Part shown: piece by piece, positions 51,674-60,895 of the stretch
Numbering within the stretch: the stretch's first letter is position 1
Layout: each line of letters starts with the position of its first letter
Assembly: GCF_947631165.1 (NCBI RefSeq)
Contig: NZ_CANRKH010000010.1
Coordinates: forward strand, 28,475 to 92,474
Length of the DNA stretch: 64,000 bases
Source: an uncultured Dysosmobacter sp.
GTDB lineage: Bacteria; Bacillota; Clostridia; Oscillospirales; Oscillospiraceae
Direction: 5' to 3'
The notes under the pieces: model-generated
What the model was told of the DNA's origin: nothing
Databases searched by the model: none
What the model saw: the letters and a program-made list of their open reading frames with translations, nothing else
Program-made: the position numbers and the translations under genes

Positions 51674-54388
51674 TTACGCCTCCGCCTCCCGGAGCCGCTC
51701 CACGATGGTGGACCGGGCGATGACCCGGTACACCAACAGCGGCACCACGGCCCCCAGGACCAGGAACACCGGCAGCACCAGCAGCACCGGCAGGACGGTG
51801 AACCGGTAGGTGAAAAACCAGAACAGATTGCCGACCACGCTCCCCGTCAACGGCCCCAGCAAAAGGCTCAGGACCAGGGAGAGGGCCATGGCCAGGAGGG
51901 TATAGTACAGTCCCTCGTACACCAGCATGGTTTTCAGCTGCTTCCCCGTCATGCCCACGGACTGGAGGACGGCCAGTTCCCGCTTCCGGGTCAGGATGCC
52001 TGTCAGCACGGCGTTGACGAAGTTCAGGACCCCCACCAGGCCGATGATGAAGCTCAGCACGCCGCCCAGGGTCAGGAACATCCCCCGGAAGCCCTCGAAC
52101 TCGTCCACGTAGGTCTGCCTGCTCTCGTAGCCGTAGAGGGGCTGGACGGTCTCGGTGTAGTCCGCCAGGAAGCCCTCCATGGCATTGTTGGATACCTCGG
52201 TGGTGTTGAAGGGGTAGATCATAATGAGATCTGTGCCGGTGTCCTGCTTGAACCGCTCCGCCCCCAGGATATAGTCGTCTGCCCCTGTGACCCCATACCG
52301 GAAAGACAGGGCGCTGGGTACCGTCACCAGGGCGCAGACGGTGTAGTTCTTCTCCTCATAGACCTTGGGGCAACGATAGAAGGTGTCAGTCTCATCCCGG
52401 CTGAACCGGGCGCCCACCTCCTCGCTGGAAAGCTCTTCTCCCGTTTCCCGGTCCAGATACATCCACTCGGACACGTAGCGCAAGGTCACGGTGTCTCCGA
52501 TCCTGGCCCAGGCGGTGTTGGGGCGCAGGTTTCCGTAGTCGTCCACGCCGCCCACGGCAGCGATGGCGTTTTGCGTGGGGTCCTTCAGCGGCTCCAAATC
52601 CCCCTCGATGACGGTCAGCTTGCTCAGGGGGAAGGCCTCCATGCCGTAGAGCAGGGCGTCCGCCACTACCCGCCCGTCGGGCAGGTGCTCGGCGTAATCC
52701 ACCTGGCTCTGGGCGGCCTCGTCGCCGAATCCCATCCACGCCTGCTTCAGCCAGTCCTGGGCGACGAACTGCTGGACGTTCCAGGTCAGGGCGTACACCC
52801 GGCCCGATTCGGTAATGCCGCTCTGGGCGTCGATGTCGGCGATGACCTCCTCCGGGACGGCGTTGTCGGCGGAACGGAAGTTGCCGCTGCCCGCCACAAA
52901 CTGGTCGGCGTGGCCCAGGATGAAGTCGGTGCACACGAAATTGGACAGATACTTGTCCATATCGAAACCGTTGGTGAAGGTCCAGGTCAGTGTCATCAGC
53001 ACCACCGCCAACGTCAGGGACACCACGGTCACAACGGTTTTGCTTTTGCTGCGGCCCAGGTTGGCCCAGGCCATCCGGGGCAATGACGCACCCTCCGCCG
53101 CCTTTTTCACAGCCCGCTTTCCGGCGGCCTTCTTTTTGCTTGATGCCTGGCCGCCCTCGGTGTAGCGGAGGGCCTCCACCGGAGAGACCTTGGCGGCCAT
53201 CCGGCCGGGACGGCGGCAGGACAGGAACACCGTCCCCAGGGAGAACGCCGCCGCGCCCAGGAAGATCCAGGGGTTGAAGGAGACAAAGGCCCGCTTATAG
53301 CTGAGGCGGGCCATGATGACAGGCGTCAGGCCGTTGCCGATCACAAAGCCCAGCAGCAGCCCGAGGGGGATACCGATGCAGCTCAGCAGCAGGGCCTGCT
53401 GGCGGATGATCCGTTTCAGCTGCCGCCCTGTGGTACCGACGGTTTTCAGCAGACCGTAGAACCGGATGTCGTTGGTGACAGAGATCTGGAACACGTTGTA
53501 GATGATCAGATATCCGGTGAAGACGATCAGCAGCAGGAGCGCAATCACGGTGACAGCCGTCTGGACGTCAAAGCCGCTGGTGATCCGGGAACCGGTGTGG
53601 GCCCAGCTGACGCCGATCTTCAGGTAGTTCTCCTTGCCGGGTTCCTCATTTTGGTAGCCGTGGTTTTCCAGCACGGTCTCCAGGTTCTCCCGGATGTGCA
53701 GTGCGTTTTTGAAATTCACGTCCAGGGTCCACTTGCCGGTCATGGTGGGCACGTCTGCCTCCGACAGGGCCACAAGCTTCTTCGCGGCGGACTGGGGCAG
53801 GAGGACATGGTTGGCCACCACGGCATTGTCATACTCCCACCAGCCGGACAGGGTAAACGTGCGCTCCACGACTTTTCCATCGCCCACATCGCAGTCGATG
53901 GTGATGGGCAGGGCTATTTTCGCCCCCACCTCCGGCTCCACTCCCAGCAGGGCCAGGATGTGGGTGTCGGTGGCCATCTCGTCGGTGCCCTCCCGGGGCA
54001 GGGTCCCCTCCACGACGTCGCAGAAGAAGTGGGGCGCGCCGTGGGGCTCGATGTAGCTGACCTCCACGTGGGACTTGTTGAAGGGCGGCTCCGTGAGCAT
54101 CCCCACAAACAGCCTGGCCCAGGAATCCACAACCAGGGGGTCACTGCGAAATTCTTCCGCCTGCTCCCAGGTGACTTCCTTGATGGCCCCGTGGCCGTCG
54201 CCGCCCATCTGGCGGAAGTTCTCCTGCTGGTAGGAGTAGTTGATGGAGGCGGCGATGGTGAAGAGGGACGTAAACAGAACCGTCGTCAAAGCGATGGCCA
54301 GCACCGCGACGATGTTCCGGGTCCGGGCCGCCCCCATGGAGCGGAAGCCCAGGCGCCGGACGCATTTGCCGTTGGATACCTTCAGCAT
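51674..54388 (-). CDS. MacB/FtsX-type ABC transporter permease
   Basis: A large membrane protein, 904 residues from ATG 54388 (the GTG at 54397 in the track overlaps the ATPase stop). It has one N-terminal helix (NIVAVLAIALTTVLFTSLFTI), a big outside domain, three helices near 265-385, a Lys-rich cytoplasmic linker, another helix, a second outside domain of about 300 residues and three final helices. The block NFVNAVLTGILTRKRELAVLQSVGMTGKQLK is typical of FtsX-like domains. Such permeases export lipids or peptides or sense antibiotics. Together with the ATPase and the upstream two-component genes it fits a cell-envelope stress or peptide-resistance module. Confidence 0.92.
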   Translation of the reverse strand: MLKVSNGKCVRRLGFRSMGAARTRNIVAVLAIALTTVLFTSLFTIAASINYSYQQENFRQMGGDGHGAIKEVTWEQAEEFRSDPLVVDSWARLFVGMLTEPPFNKSHVEVSYIEPHGAPHFFCDVVEGTLPREGTDEMATDTHILALLGVEPEVGAKIALPITIDCDVGDGKVVERTFTLSGWWEYDNAVVANHVLLPQSAAKKLVALSEADVPTMTGKWTLDVNFKNALHIRENLETVLENHGYQNEEPGKENYLKIGVSWAHTGSRITSGFDVQTAVTVIALLLLIVFTGYLIIYNVFQISVTNDIRFYGLLKTVGTTGRQLKRIIRQQALLLSCIGIPLGLLLGFVIGNGLTPVIMARLSYKRAFVSFNPWIFLGAAAFSLGTVFLSCRRPGRMAAKVSPVEALRYTEGGQASSKKKAAGKRAVKKAAEGASLPRMAWANLGRSKSKTVVTVVSLTLAVVLMTLTWTFTNGFDMDKYLSNFVCTDFILGHADQFVAGSGNFRSADNAVPEEVIADIDAQSGITESGRVYALTWNVQQFVAQDWLKQAWMGFGDEAAQSQVDYAEHLPDGRVVADALLYGMEAFPLSKLTVIEGDLEPLKDPTQNAIAAVGGVDDYGNLRPNTAWARIGDTVTLRYVSEWMYLDRETGEELSSEEVGARFSRDETDTFYRCPKVYEEKNYTVCALVTVPSALSFRYGVTGADDYILGAERFKQDTGTDLIMIYPFNTTEVSNNAMEGFLADYTETVQPLYGYESRQTYVDEFEGFRGMFLTLGGVLSFIIGLVGVLNFVNAVLTGILTRKRELAVLQSVGMTGKQLKTMLVYEGLYYTLLAMALSLVLSLLLGPLTGSVVGNLFWFFTYRFTVLPVLLVLPVFLVLGAVVPLLVYRVIARSTIVERLREAEA

Positions 54389-54393
54389 GGCCC

Positions 54394-55065
54394 TCACCCC
54401 CGGACCACGATCCGGCCGTCCTCGATGCGGATGATCCGGTCGGCCATCTGGGCGATCTCCTCGTTGTGGGTTATCATCACGATGGTCTGGACGAATTTCT
54501 GGCTGGTGATCTTCAGCAGGCTCATGACATCCTGGCTGGTCTTGCTGTCCAGGTTCCCGGTGGGCTCGTCCGCCAGGATGATGGCGGGCTTTGCCGCCAG
54601 CGCCCGGGCGATAGCGACCCGCTGCTGCTGGCCCCCGGAGAGGTTGTTTGGCAGGTTCTGGAGCTTGGATTCCAGGCCCAGCGTCTCAATGATCTGGTCC
54701 ACGTGGGCCTTGTCCACGCTGCCGCCGTCCAGCTGGATGGGCAGCATGATGTTTTCGTACACGTTCAGCACCGGGACCAGGTTGTAGTTCTGGAACACGA
54801 AGCCGATCTTCCGGCGGCGGAAGATGGTCAGCTCCTCGTCCTTCAATGAGAAGATGTCCTTCCCGTCCACCGTCACGGTGCCTCCGGTGGGACGGTCCAG
54901 CCCGCCCAGCATGTGGAGCAGGGTGGACTTCCCGGACCCGGAGGTGCCCACGACGGCAACGAACTCGCCCTTCTCCACCGTCAGATCCACACCGTCCAGC
55001 GCCCGGACCTCCGTATCCCCGGAGCCGTAGGTTTTCCGCAGGTCCTTGGTTTCCAAAATGGTCAT
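54394..55065 (-). CDS. MacB/LolD-type ABC ATPase
   Basis: A 223-residue ATPase partner of the FtsX-type permease. Motifs: Walker A GTSGSGKST, Q-loop FVFQNYNLVP, signature LSGGQQQR, Walker B AIILADEPTGNLD and switch His in MITHN. TGNLDSKTSQDV is typical of the MacB/LolD subfamily. It ends 6 bases before the permease ATG; GGAGGTATTGAAAC precedes its own ATG. A hairpin (AGTCTGTACTGCC/GGCAATACAGACT, 55089-55118) lies just upstream and may reduce transcription from the DUF4304 gene. Confidence 0.96.
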   Translation of the reverse strand: MTILETKDLRKTYGSGDTEVRALDGVDLTVEKGEFVAVVGTSGSGKSTLLHMLGGLDRPTGGTVTVDGKDIFSLKDEELTIFRRRKIGFVFQNYNLVPVLNVYENIMLPIQLDGGSVDKAHVDQIIETLGLESKLQNLPNNLSGGQQQRVAIARALAAKPAIILADEPTGNLDSKTSQDVMSLLKITSQKFVQTIVMITHNEEIAQMADRIIRIEDGRIVVRG

Positions 55066-55088
55066 GTTTCAATACCTCCACAGGGAAA

Positions 55089-55118
55089 AGTCTGTACTGC
55101 CTTTCGGCAATACAGACT
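55089..55118 (-). other. Hairpin upstream of the ABC ATPase gene
   Basis: AGTCTGTACTGCC-TTTC-GGCAATACAGACT, one mismatch in 13 bp, then TTTTCCC on the minus strand. A second dyad, CTGAAATCT/AGATTTCAG (55148-55176), overlaps the stop of the DUF4304 gene. Either may be a partial terminator. Confidence 0.5.
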
Positions 55119-55172
55119 GTACCATACGAATCTTTCCACAATCTTTCTGAAATCTAACAGTGTTGAAAGATT

Positions 55173-55760
55173 TCAGCGGAGCAGGGCCTCCATGTAACGG
55201 TCCACCGGGGAAAAATCCATCTCCCGGTTCTCCGACAGATACGCCTGATAAAACTCTCCGGCCCTGGGAAGATCCCCCAGCTTGACCATGCAGTAGCATT
55301 CCAGAAGGTCGTAGGCCTTTCGCCATAAAATCGGAGCGATGGGCATCATGGGTGACAGCTCCGAAAAGTCCTTGCCGGCAATCGCGTCATACGACCCCCA
55401 GAGATCCAGCCAGCGCTCCACCGCCGGGAGGCTGGCGGCAATTTCCTGAACCGTGTTTGGATCATGGATCGGGGCGAGCGACTTCCTGAACATCTCAGTT
55501 GGCGCGATCTCCTCAAGCCTCCGCCGTATGACGCACTCGTGTTCCCGCGGTCTCTCAAGGAACTCCAGCCTTCCAGGAACCAGGGACGGCAGGCCCACCG
55601 GATGGAGCCCCATGTTGATAAAGAAATAGTCCCCATAGGCGCCGTGCTGAAAATGGATCAGCTTGTAAAAGCCATCCTCGATCTTCCAAAAGGAGCTTCG
55701 CGTTTTCCTGTAGCCATACTGGGCGATCTCGCCCCTTACCGCGTTGAGCAAGTCTTTCAT
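55173..55760 (-). CDS. DUF4304-family protein
   Basis: A 195-residue protein from ATG 55760 with AAAGGAACAG before it. The pattern KTRSSFWKIEDGFYKLIHFQHGAYGDYFFINMGLHP is that of the DUF4304 family, soluble proteins of unknown function, some found beside toxin or defence genes. It lies between the sensor kinase and the ABC exporter on the same strand, 60 bp after the kinase gene. It may be an unrelated insertion or an accessory to this module; nothing in the sequence decides. Confidence 0.78.
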   Translation of the reverse strand: MKDLLNAVRGEIAQYGYRKTRSSFWKIEDGFYKLIHFQHGAYGDYFFINMGLHPVGLPSLVPGRLEFLERPREHECVIRRRLEEIAPTEMFRKSLAPIHDPNTVQEIAASLPAVERWLDLWGSYDAIAGKDFSELSPMMPIAPILWRKAYDLLECYCMVKLGDLPRAGEFYQAYLSENREMDFSPVDRYMEALLR

Positions 55761-55820
55761 TTCTGTTCCTTTCCCCATACAAAAAAGGCTTTCCCTGCGC
55801 CGCTTGACCGCGCCCCGACG

Positions 55821-56726
55821 TTAGCCCCTCGGCAGGTACAACGAGAACTTCGCACCCTTCCCCGGCTTGGAAAATACTTTGAGATACCCGCCCTGGCCCT
55901 CGGCGATCTGCCGGGCCAGGTACAGCCCGATGCCTACCCCCGGCTCCTGGGCCACGGCGGCGGAGCGGTAGAACCGCCGGAACACCCTGGCCTGCTCCTC
56001 CTCCGGGATGCCGGGGCCGGTGTCAGTGACGTTGATCCGGCAGAACAGCTCGTAGGAGACGGCTTCCACCGTAACGCTTCCCCCGGCGGGGGTGTACTTC
56101 ACCGCGTTATCCAGCAGGCAGCACACCGCCTCCCCCGTCCACTTGGCGTCGAACACCGCCGACGCGTCCGTGGGGCGGATGGTCAGCGTAATCCCCTTCT
56201 CCGCCGCCCTGGTGGCAAACTGGGTCACAGCCTCCTTCAGCATAGGGGCCAGGGGGCCTTCCGCGGGATGCAGGGCCAGCACGCCGGTCTCCAGCCGGGA
56301 GGTCTTGACCAGCGCTTCAATAAGGGCGCGGAGCTTTTCCGTTTGATCTTCCAGGGCTGTGACACAGGTGCGGCTCTCCTTCGGCAGGGCCTGCTCCTCC
56401 AATAGCTGGGCGTACAGCAGGATGTTGGCGATGGGCGTTTTCGTCTGGTGGGAGATATCGGCGATCAGCGTCTTGATCTTGTCCTTTTCTTCCGCCACGT
56501 TTTTGGCGGAGATGGCAGAGGCGGAGAGATAGTGGGCCAGCTTGGTCTCCACCGCCGACAGGCGGCTCTCGTCAAACCGGGATTCTTTGAACTCCCCCCG
56601 GATGGCCTCGTCCAGCATCCGTTCCAATCCCCTCAGCGTCCGCCGCAGCCGCCAGCGGTCCCAGAACATCACGAGCAGCGCCGCCAGGACCGCGGCGGTC
56701 AGCACGATATATCCTGTTTTCGTCAT
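55821..56726 (-). CDS. Sensor histidine kinase of the exporter module
   Basis: A 301-residue kinase. A single N-terminal membrane segment (about 5-22) has almost no outside part, as in intramembrane-sensing kinases of antibiotic-resistance modules. HisKA contains LIADISHQTKTPIANIL, with the phospho-His; HATPase has LLDNAVKYTP, VTDTGPGIPEEE and GVGIGLYLARQI. It begins 1 base before the response regulator stop ends the upstream gene. It probably senses the state of the FtsX-type transporter. Confidence 0.94.
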   Translation of the reverse strand: MTKTGYIVLTAAVLAALLVMFWDRWRLRRTLRGLERMLDEAIRGEFKESRFDESRLSAVETKLAHYLSASAISAKNVAEEKDKIKTLIADISHQTKTPIANILLYAQLLEEQALPKESRTCVTALEDQTEKLRALIEALVKTSRLETGVLALHPAEGPLAPMLKEAVTQFATRAAEKGITLTIRPTDASAVFDAKWTGEAVCCLLDNAVKYTPAGGSVTVEAVSYELFCRINVTDTGPGIPEEEQARVFRRFYRSAAVAQEPGVGIGLYLARQIAEGQGGYLKVFSKPGKGAKFSLYLPRG

Positions 56727-56727
56727 G

Positions 56728-57405
56728 TCACTTCACCGCCCAGGTGTAACCGATGCCGTACACCGTCTTCAGATACTGGGGCTTGGAGGGGGTGTCCTCC
56801 AGCTTGTCCCGCAGCCGCTTCACCGTGACGGACAGCGCGTTCTCGTCCACGTACTCCGCCCCATCGGACCAGACCCGGTCCAGCAGCGTCTCCCGGGGCA
56901 GCGTCGTTCCCCGGTTTTCCACCAGAACCCGCAGCAGCCTCTGCTCCGTCTTGCTCAGCTCCACCGGGACGCCGTGCTTCCGGAACTCCATCCGGTCAAA
57001 GTCAAAGGAAAAGCCCGCCAGCTCCAGCGCGCCCGCCTGGGGCAACGTGCCCCGCCGCAGCTGGGCGTTGACCCTGGCCCGCAGGACGGCCAGCGAGAAG
57101 GGCTTGGTGATGTAATCGTCCGCGCCGGACTCCAGACCCACTACGATATCCGTCTCCATGTCGTTGGCAGTCAGCAGGATGACAGGCACGGCACTGGTCC
57201 GCCGGATCTGGCGCAGCAGGTCCAGCCCGCTGCCGTCCGGCAGATTGACGTCCAGGATCAGCAGGTCAAAATCCCCCGCCTCCAGCGCCTGCCGCCCTTG
57301 GAGCAGATTTTCACAGCGGGTCACAGCGGCGCTCCCGCTGTCCAGCGCCAGACAGATCCCCCGGCCCAGCGCCCCGTCATCCTCCAGCAGCAAGATCTTT
57401 TTCAT
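56728..57405 (-). CDS. OmpR-family response regulator of the exporter module
   Basis: A 225-residue response regulator. Receiver: LLEDDGA acidic pair, phosphorylation Asp in LLILDVNLPDGSG and Lys in YITKPF. The winged helix includes VELSKTEQRLLRVLVEN and NALSVTVKRLRDKLED. AAGGAGGGG precedes the ATG. First gene of the unit response regulator, kinase, DUF4304, ABC ATPase, permease. Confidence 0.95.
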   Translation of the reverse strand: MKKILLLEDDGALGRGICLALDSGSAAVTRCENLLQGRQALEAGDFDLLILDVNLPDGSGLDLLRQIRRTSAVPVILLTANDMETDIVVGLESGADDYITKPFSLAVLRARVNAQLRRGTLPQAGALELAGFSFDFDRMEFRKHGVPVELSKTEQRLLRVLVENRGTTLPRETLLDRVWSDGAEYVDENALSVTVKRLRDKLEDTPSKPQYLKTVYGIGYTWAVK

Positions 57406-57470
57406 GCGGCGTCCCCTCCTTTTTTGTCAATATACCACAGTCCGGCGGACAAGGTGTGAAAATTTCTTTA

Positions 57471-57635
57471 AGAACCCGTATCAACAAGCGAAGGATGCCG
57501 GATGGGCGAGGGATTTTTTCCACCAATGAAGGCGTTTCAGCGCAGGAATACTTCGTGTATTTCAAAAAGAAACAACGCGGAGCGGCGGGGAAATGCCCGC
57601 CCAGACAGTGTGCAGCGTCTATCGATACCGGCGCT
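57471..57635. mobile_element. Diverged second copy of the MITE-like element
   Basis: Read forward it aligns end to end (165 bases) with the reverse complement of 39888-40051. Shared blocks include AGAACC, ATGCCGGATGGG, CGCAGGAATACTT, AACAACGCGGAGCGGCGGG and ending in TCTAT.GATAC. The terminal inverted repeats have decayed. The rest of the 57406-57790 spacer holds no gene; the plus-strand ORF 57502..57993 runs through the element and lacks a site. Confidence 0.8.
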
Positions 57636-57790
57636 AAGCCCGCTGACGCCTCCGGAACGCCGTTCTGTTCTGTATGATCCCGGTATCCTACACTGCACGC
57701 ACTGCAAAATCTCCGTCTCTCAACATGCCGGAAAAGGTGCTGCGCAAATGGCTGTCAAGCTGACCGCGTTGGAATACGCACCACTGAGAA

Positions 57791-57826
57791 AACGGCCTCT
57801 CCCCAATTGGGAGAGGCCGTTTTTTG
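57791..57826. terminator. Bidirectional terminator after the hybrid kinase gene
   Basis: AACGGCCTCTCCC and GGGAGAGGCCGTT pair around CAATT with a T-run on the plus strand and TTTTC on the minus strand. It lies 100 bp past the hybrid kinase stop. Confidence 0.75.
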
Positions 57827-57926
57827 ATTTGGATCTGCAGGTGCCGTCGCTTGGCTGCCGGCAAGGGCCGCCCCCCGTTTACGGGGCTTCATCCCCATGC
57901 GTCCTGTGGGGAACTGGCTGTCCGGT

Positions 57927-60473
57927 TCAATCGTCCAAATATCTCTTCAGGACCCGGACGACCTCCTTAATGTCAATGGGCTTTGCCACATGAGCGTTCA
58001 TGCCGTGCTCCAAGCACCGCTGGATATCCTCGGAATAAGCGTCCGCCGTCATGGCTACGATGGGCAGGCCGGCGTCGGGCCGGTCCAGCGCCCGGATGGC
58101 GTCGGCCGCCTCGTAACCGTTCATCACCGGCATGCGGATATCCATCAGAATGGCGTCGTAATAGCCTGACGGAGACTGCTGGAACATATCCAGACAGATC
58201 TGGCCGTTCTCTGCCCACTCCAGCTCCAGCCCCATGCTTCCCAGCAGTTCGCGGGAGATCTCCCAGTTCAGTTCATTGTCCTCCGCCACCAGCAGCCGCT
58301 TGTTGGAGAACTCCGGCTCAGCGGCCTTCTTCTTTATCTCCTGCGGCTCGATCTCGCCGGCATAGGGCTTCAGGCCGTAATACAGGGTCGAGCGGAACAG
58401 GGGCTTCATCAGGAAGCCGCTGATACCCGCCGCGCGGGCCTCCTCTTCGATCTCGCTCCAATCGTAGGCCGATATCAGCAGGATGGGCACGTCATCTCCC
58501 AGCTGCCGCCGCAGCTCCCGAGCGGTCTCGATGCCGTCCATCTCAGGCAGCTTCCAGTCCAGCAGGATAACGTGATAATCATTATGGATCTTGTGGTGCT
58601 GGGTCACCATCTTCACGGCGCTCTCGCCGTCCAGGGTCCATTCCGCCCGAATGCCGATAGAGCGCAGCGAGGCTGTGGTGCTCTCGCACAGCTGCTGGTC
58701 GTCATCCACCACCAGCATGGTCCAGTCGGGCAGGATCATATCCTCTTCCCGTTCCTCAGCCCGCTCCAGATCCAAAACCACCTGGAACTCGGTGCCTTTG
58801 CCCTGCTGGCTGGCCACAGTGATCTCACCGCCCATGGCGTCCACGATGTACTTGGTGATGGCCATGCCCAGACCGGTGCCCTCGATCTTATGGACCCGCT
58901 TGCTGTCCTCCCGGGTAAAGGACTCGAAGATGTGCTCCCGGAACTCCTCGGACATGCCGATGCCGGTGTCCTTCACATGGATGCGGATGCGGACGTGATC
59001 TTCCCCCTTGGGCGATGTTTCCTCATGCAGGGCCACCTCGATAGCGCCGCCCTCGGGCGTAAACTTGATGGCGTTGGACAGCAGGTTCAGCAGGATCTGG
59101 TTCAGCCGCACACTGTCGCAGTGCACATTCTCCGACATGATGTTATAGATGGAGATGTTGAAGTTCTGGCGCTTGGCCTTGATCTGAGGCTGAACGATGC
59201 TGACGATACTATCCATGACCTCCCGCAGGGAGACCAGCTCCACATTCAGGGTCATCTTTCCGCTCTCGATCTTGGACATGTCCAGCACATCGTTGATGAG
59301 ACCCAGCAGATGCTTGCTGGACAGAGCGATCTTCCTCAAACACCTGCCCACCTGCTGGGAGTCATCGACGTGGGCCGTGGCAATGGCTGTCATGCCCACG
59401 ATGGCGTTCATGGGCGTGCGGATATCGTGGCTCATGTTGGAGAGGAATTCGCTCTTAGACCGGCTTGCCTGCTCTGCCGTTCGCCGGGCCTCCTCCAGCT
59501 CCGCCATCTGTTCCCTGTTCATGCGGAAATATTCCAAGAACACCGCCAGCAGCACCAGCAGGATCACCGTGCAGCCTCCCAGTGCTGCCAGAAGAGACCG
59601 GCTCCCCAAAGTCTCCACCGATTCGTTCAGTGCACCGTAGGGCATGAGTGTGATCAGATACCAAACGGAGTTGGGCAGAGGAGATGCGTACATATGACGG
59701 CGCTCGCCCTCAAACTGGATCATGGTGGAATAATCGTTTCCTGCGGCCATAGCCGCTTTCAGCTCCTTGATGTACTCCTCGTTGGTCCTGCCGTCCACCT
59801 CATCGTAAACGGCCTGGACACGCTCGAAATAATTGTCCCGGACCGCGTCGGAATTGCGAACCACAAAATCGCCGTCCTTGCGGATGACAAAAGAGTAGAT
59901 CAGAGAATCCTCTTCCTCCAGGGAAAGCGTTTCCGCGATATAGCTGATGGGCAGCTCACCTACCAAGGCGATGCAGTCCTCCAAGCCCGGGACCTGGATG
60001 CTGGCAGGTACGCAGATCAAAGAAACCCGCTCTCCGGTGCCGTTAAGCCCCACAGCAATCCGATCCTCGCCGCTTTCCATGACCCGCAGGAAGGCTTCCG
60101 GACTGGAGTTCTCCAACTGGCTGCCATAGATCATCTCCATGCTGCCGTCTTTATAGCAATAGGCCATGGATGCATATCCCCTAGCCTCCCCGTTATAAGC
60201 GAGCCACTCCCGCAGCGCATCCTTACCGCCGCGGTACGCCGGCGGAATATCCTCGGTCAGGGCCCTCATCTGGCTCAGGCGGTGATCGGTGATAGAGCCG
60301 AAGTGCATGGAGATCCGGTTGTTCATGCTGGACATATAGATATTGCCCAGCTGCGTGATGGTCTGCTCGTTCTGCCGGTTCAGATAGATCGCCAGCGCCG
60401 CGAAAACCGCGATACAGACGACACAGACAGCGGCCAGGCTGCCGATCAGGAAATGTTTGATCTTGTTCTGCAT
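57927..60473 (-). CDS. Hybrid sensor histidine kinase with two receiver domains
   Basis: An 848-residue membrane kinase from ATG 60473, one base after the HPt gene stop. Membrane segments at about 8-28 and 290-312 enclose an outside sensor domain of dCache type. HisKA has SNMSHDIRTPMNAIVG and the HATPase has NLLSNAIKFTPEGG and GTGLGMAITKYIV. Two receivers follow. The first has VVDDDQ and LLDWKLPEMDG, the second VAEDNELN and LMDIRMPVMNG, with Lys in MKPL and AKPI. Phosphate probably passes to the separate HPt protein and on to an unknown regulator. No output gene is adjacent. Confidence 0.94.
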   Translation of the reverse strand: MQNKIKHFLIGSLAAVCVVCIAVFAALAIYLNRQNEQTITQLGNIYMSSMNNRISMHFGSITDHRLSQMRALTEDIPPAYRGGKDALREWLAYNGEARGYASMAYCYKDGSMEMIYGSQLENSSPEAFLRVMESGEDRIAVGLNGTGERVSLICVPASIQVPGLEDCIALVGELPISYIAETLSLEEEDSLIYSFVIRKDGDFVVRNSDAVRDNYFERVQAVYDEVDGRTNEEYIKELKAAMAAGNDYSTMIQFEGERRHMYASPLPNSVWYLITLMPYGALNESVETLGSRSLLAALGGCTVILLVLLAVFLEYFRMNREQMAELEEARRTAEQASRSKSEFLSNMSHDIRTPMNAIVGMTAIATAHVDDSQQVGRCLRKIALSSKHLLGLINDVLDMSKIESGKMTLNVELVSLREVMDSIVSIVQPQIKAKRQNFNISIYNIMSENVHCDSVRLNQILLNLLSNAIKFTPEGGAIEVALHEETSPKGEDHVRIRIHVKDTGIGMSEEFREHIFESFTREDSKRVHKIEGTGLGMAITKYIVDAMGGEITVASQQGKGTEFQVVLDLERAEEREEDMILPDWTMLVVDDDQQLCESTTASLRSIGIRAEWTLDGESAVKMVTQHHKIHNDYHVILLDWKLPEMDGIETARELRRQLGDDVPILLISAYDWSEIEEEARAAGISGFLMKPLFRSTLYYGLKPYAGEIEPQEIKKKAAEPEFSNKRLLVAEDNELNWEISRELLGSMGLELEWAENGQICLDMFQQSPSGYYDAILMDIRMPVMNGYEAADAIRALDRPDAGLPIVAMTADAYSEDIQRCLEHGMNAHVAKPIDIKEVVRVLKRYLDD

Positions 60474-60474
60474 A

Positions 60475-60750
60475 TTACTCTCCCTCACATTCCTCTTGAA
60501 AGGTCCGGATCGCCGCCGTCACGGCGAGGTGGTCGGCCCGCACCTGCTCCAGCAGCGTGTCCGCCTCCGGCGTCCAGCCGTGGTGCAGCGCGTCGGACAG
60601 GCGGCTGCTGGACTTCCCCAGCCGGGTGAAGCGCAGATTCTGGCACACGCCCTTGATCGTATGGGCCGCCCGAAACGCCTCTTCATAATTTTTCTCCGCC
60701 ATGGAGGTCCGGAGCAGGCCGCAGCTCTTGTCCTCCAGGAATTTCAGCAT
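60475..60750 (-). CDS. HPt phosphotransfer protein
   Basis: A 91-residue histidine phosphotransfer protein with the phospho-His at residue 30 (FRAAHTIKGVCQNLRF). The track start at ATG 60750 gives a protein shorter at its N terminus than usual for the family, and there is only a weak site before it. Codons before the ATG (LARKF) still look like HPt sequence but a TGA comes soon after. So either the family's first helix is lost or a frameshift lies near 60770. It is the first gene of a two-gene unit with the hybrid kinase, the natural partner for its receivers. Confidence 0.85.
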   Translation of the reverse strand: MLKFLEDKSCGLLRTSMAEKNYEEAFRAAHTIKGVCQNLRFTRLGKSSSRLSDALHHGWTPEADTLLEQVRADHLAVTAAIRTFQEECEGE

Positions 60751-60796
60751 GAATTTCCGCGCCAGCCGGCCGCAGCGCCAGCATCAATTCAACCCA

Positions 60797-60825
60797 AGTA
60801 TAGTATAGATACCAGCCTTTTTCAA
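60797..60825 (-). promoter_or_regulatory. Promoter of the HPt-hybrid kinase operon
   Basis: TTGAAA (60820-60825), a 17-bp spacer and TATACT (60797-60802) on the minus strand, about 45 bp before the HPt ATG. Confidence 0.78.
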
Positions 60826-60895
60826 GAGGACTCCGCCACAAAAGCTGTTTTTACAGTGCTTCCGGCTGCTTTTTGCCATCTGCTCCGCCCAAGCC

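Noticed and set aside
57502-57993. 163-residue plus-strand ORF
   Set aside because: Runs through the diverged MITE copy, a terminator and antisense to the hybrid kinase end; no ribosome binding site fits a gene.
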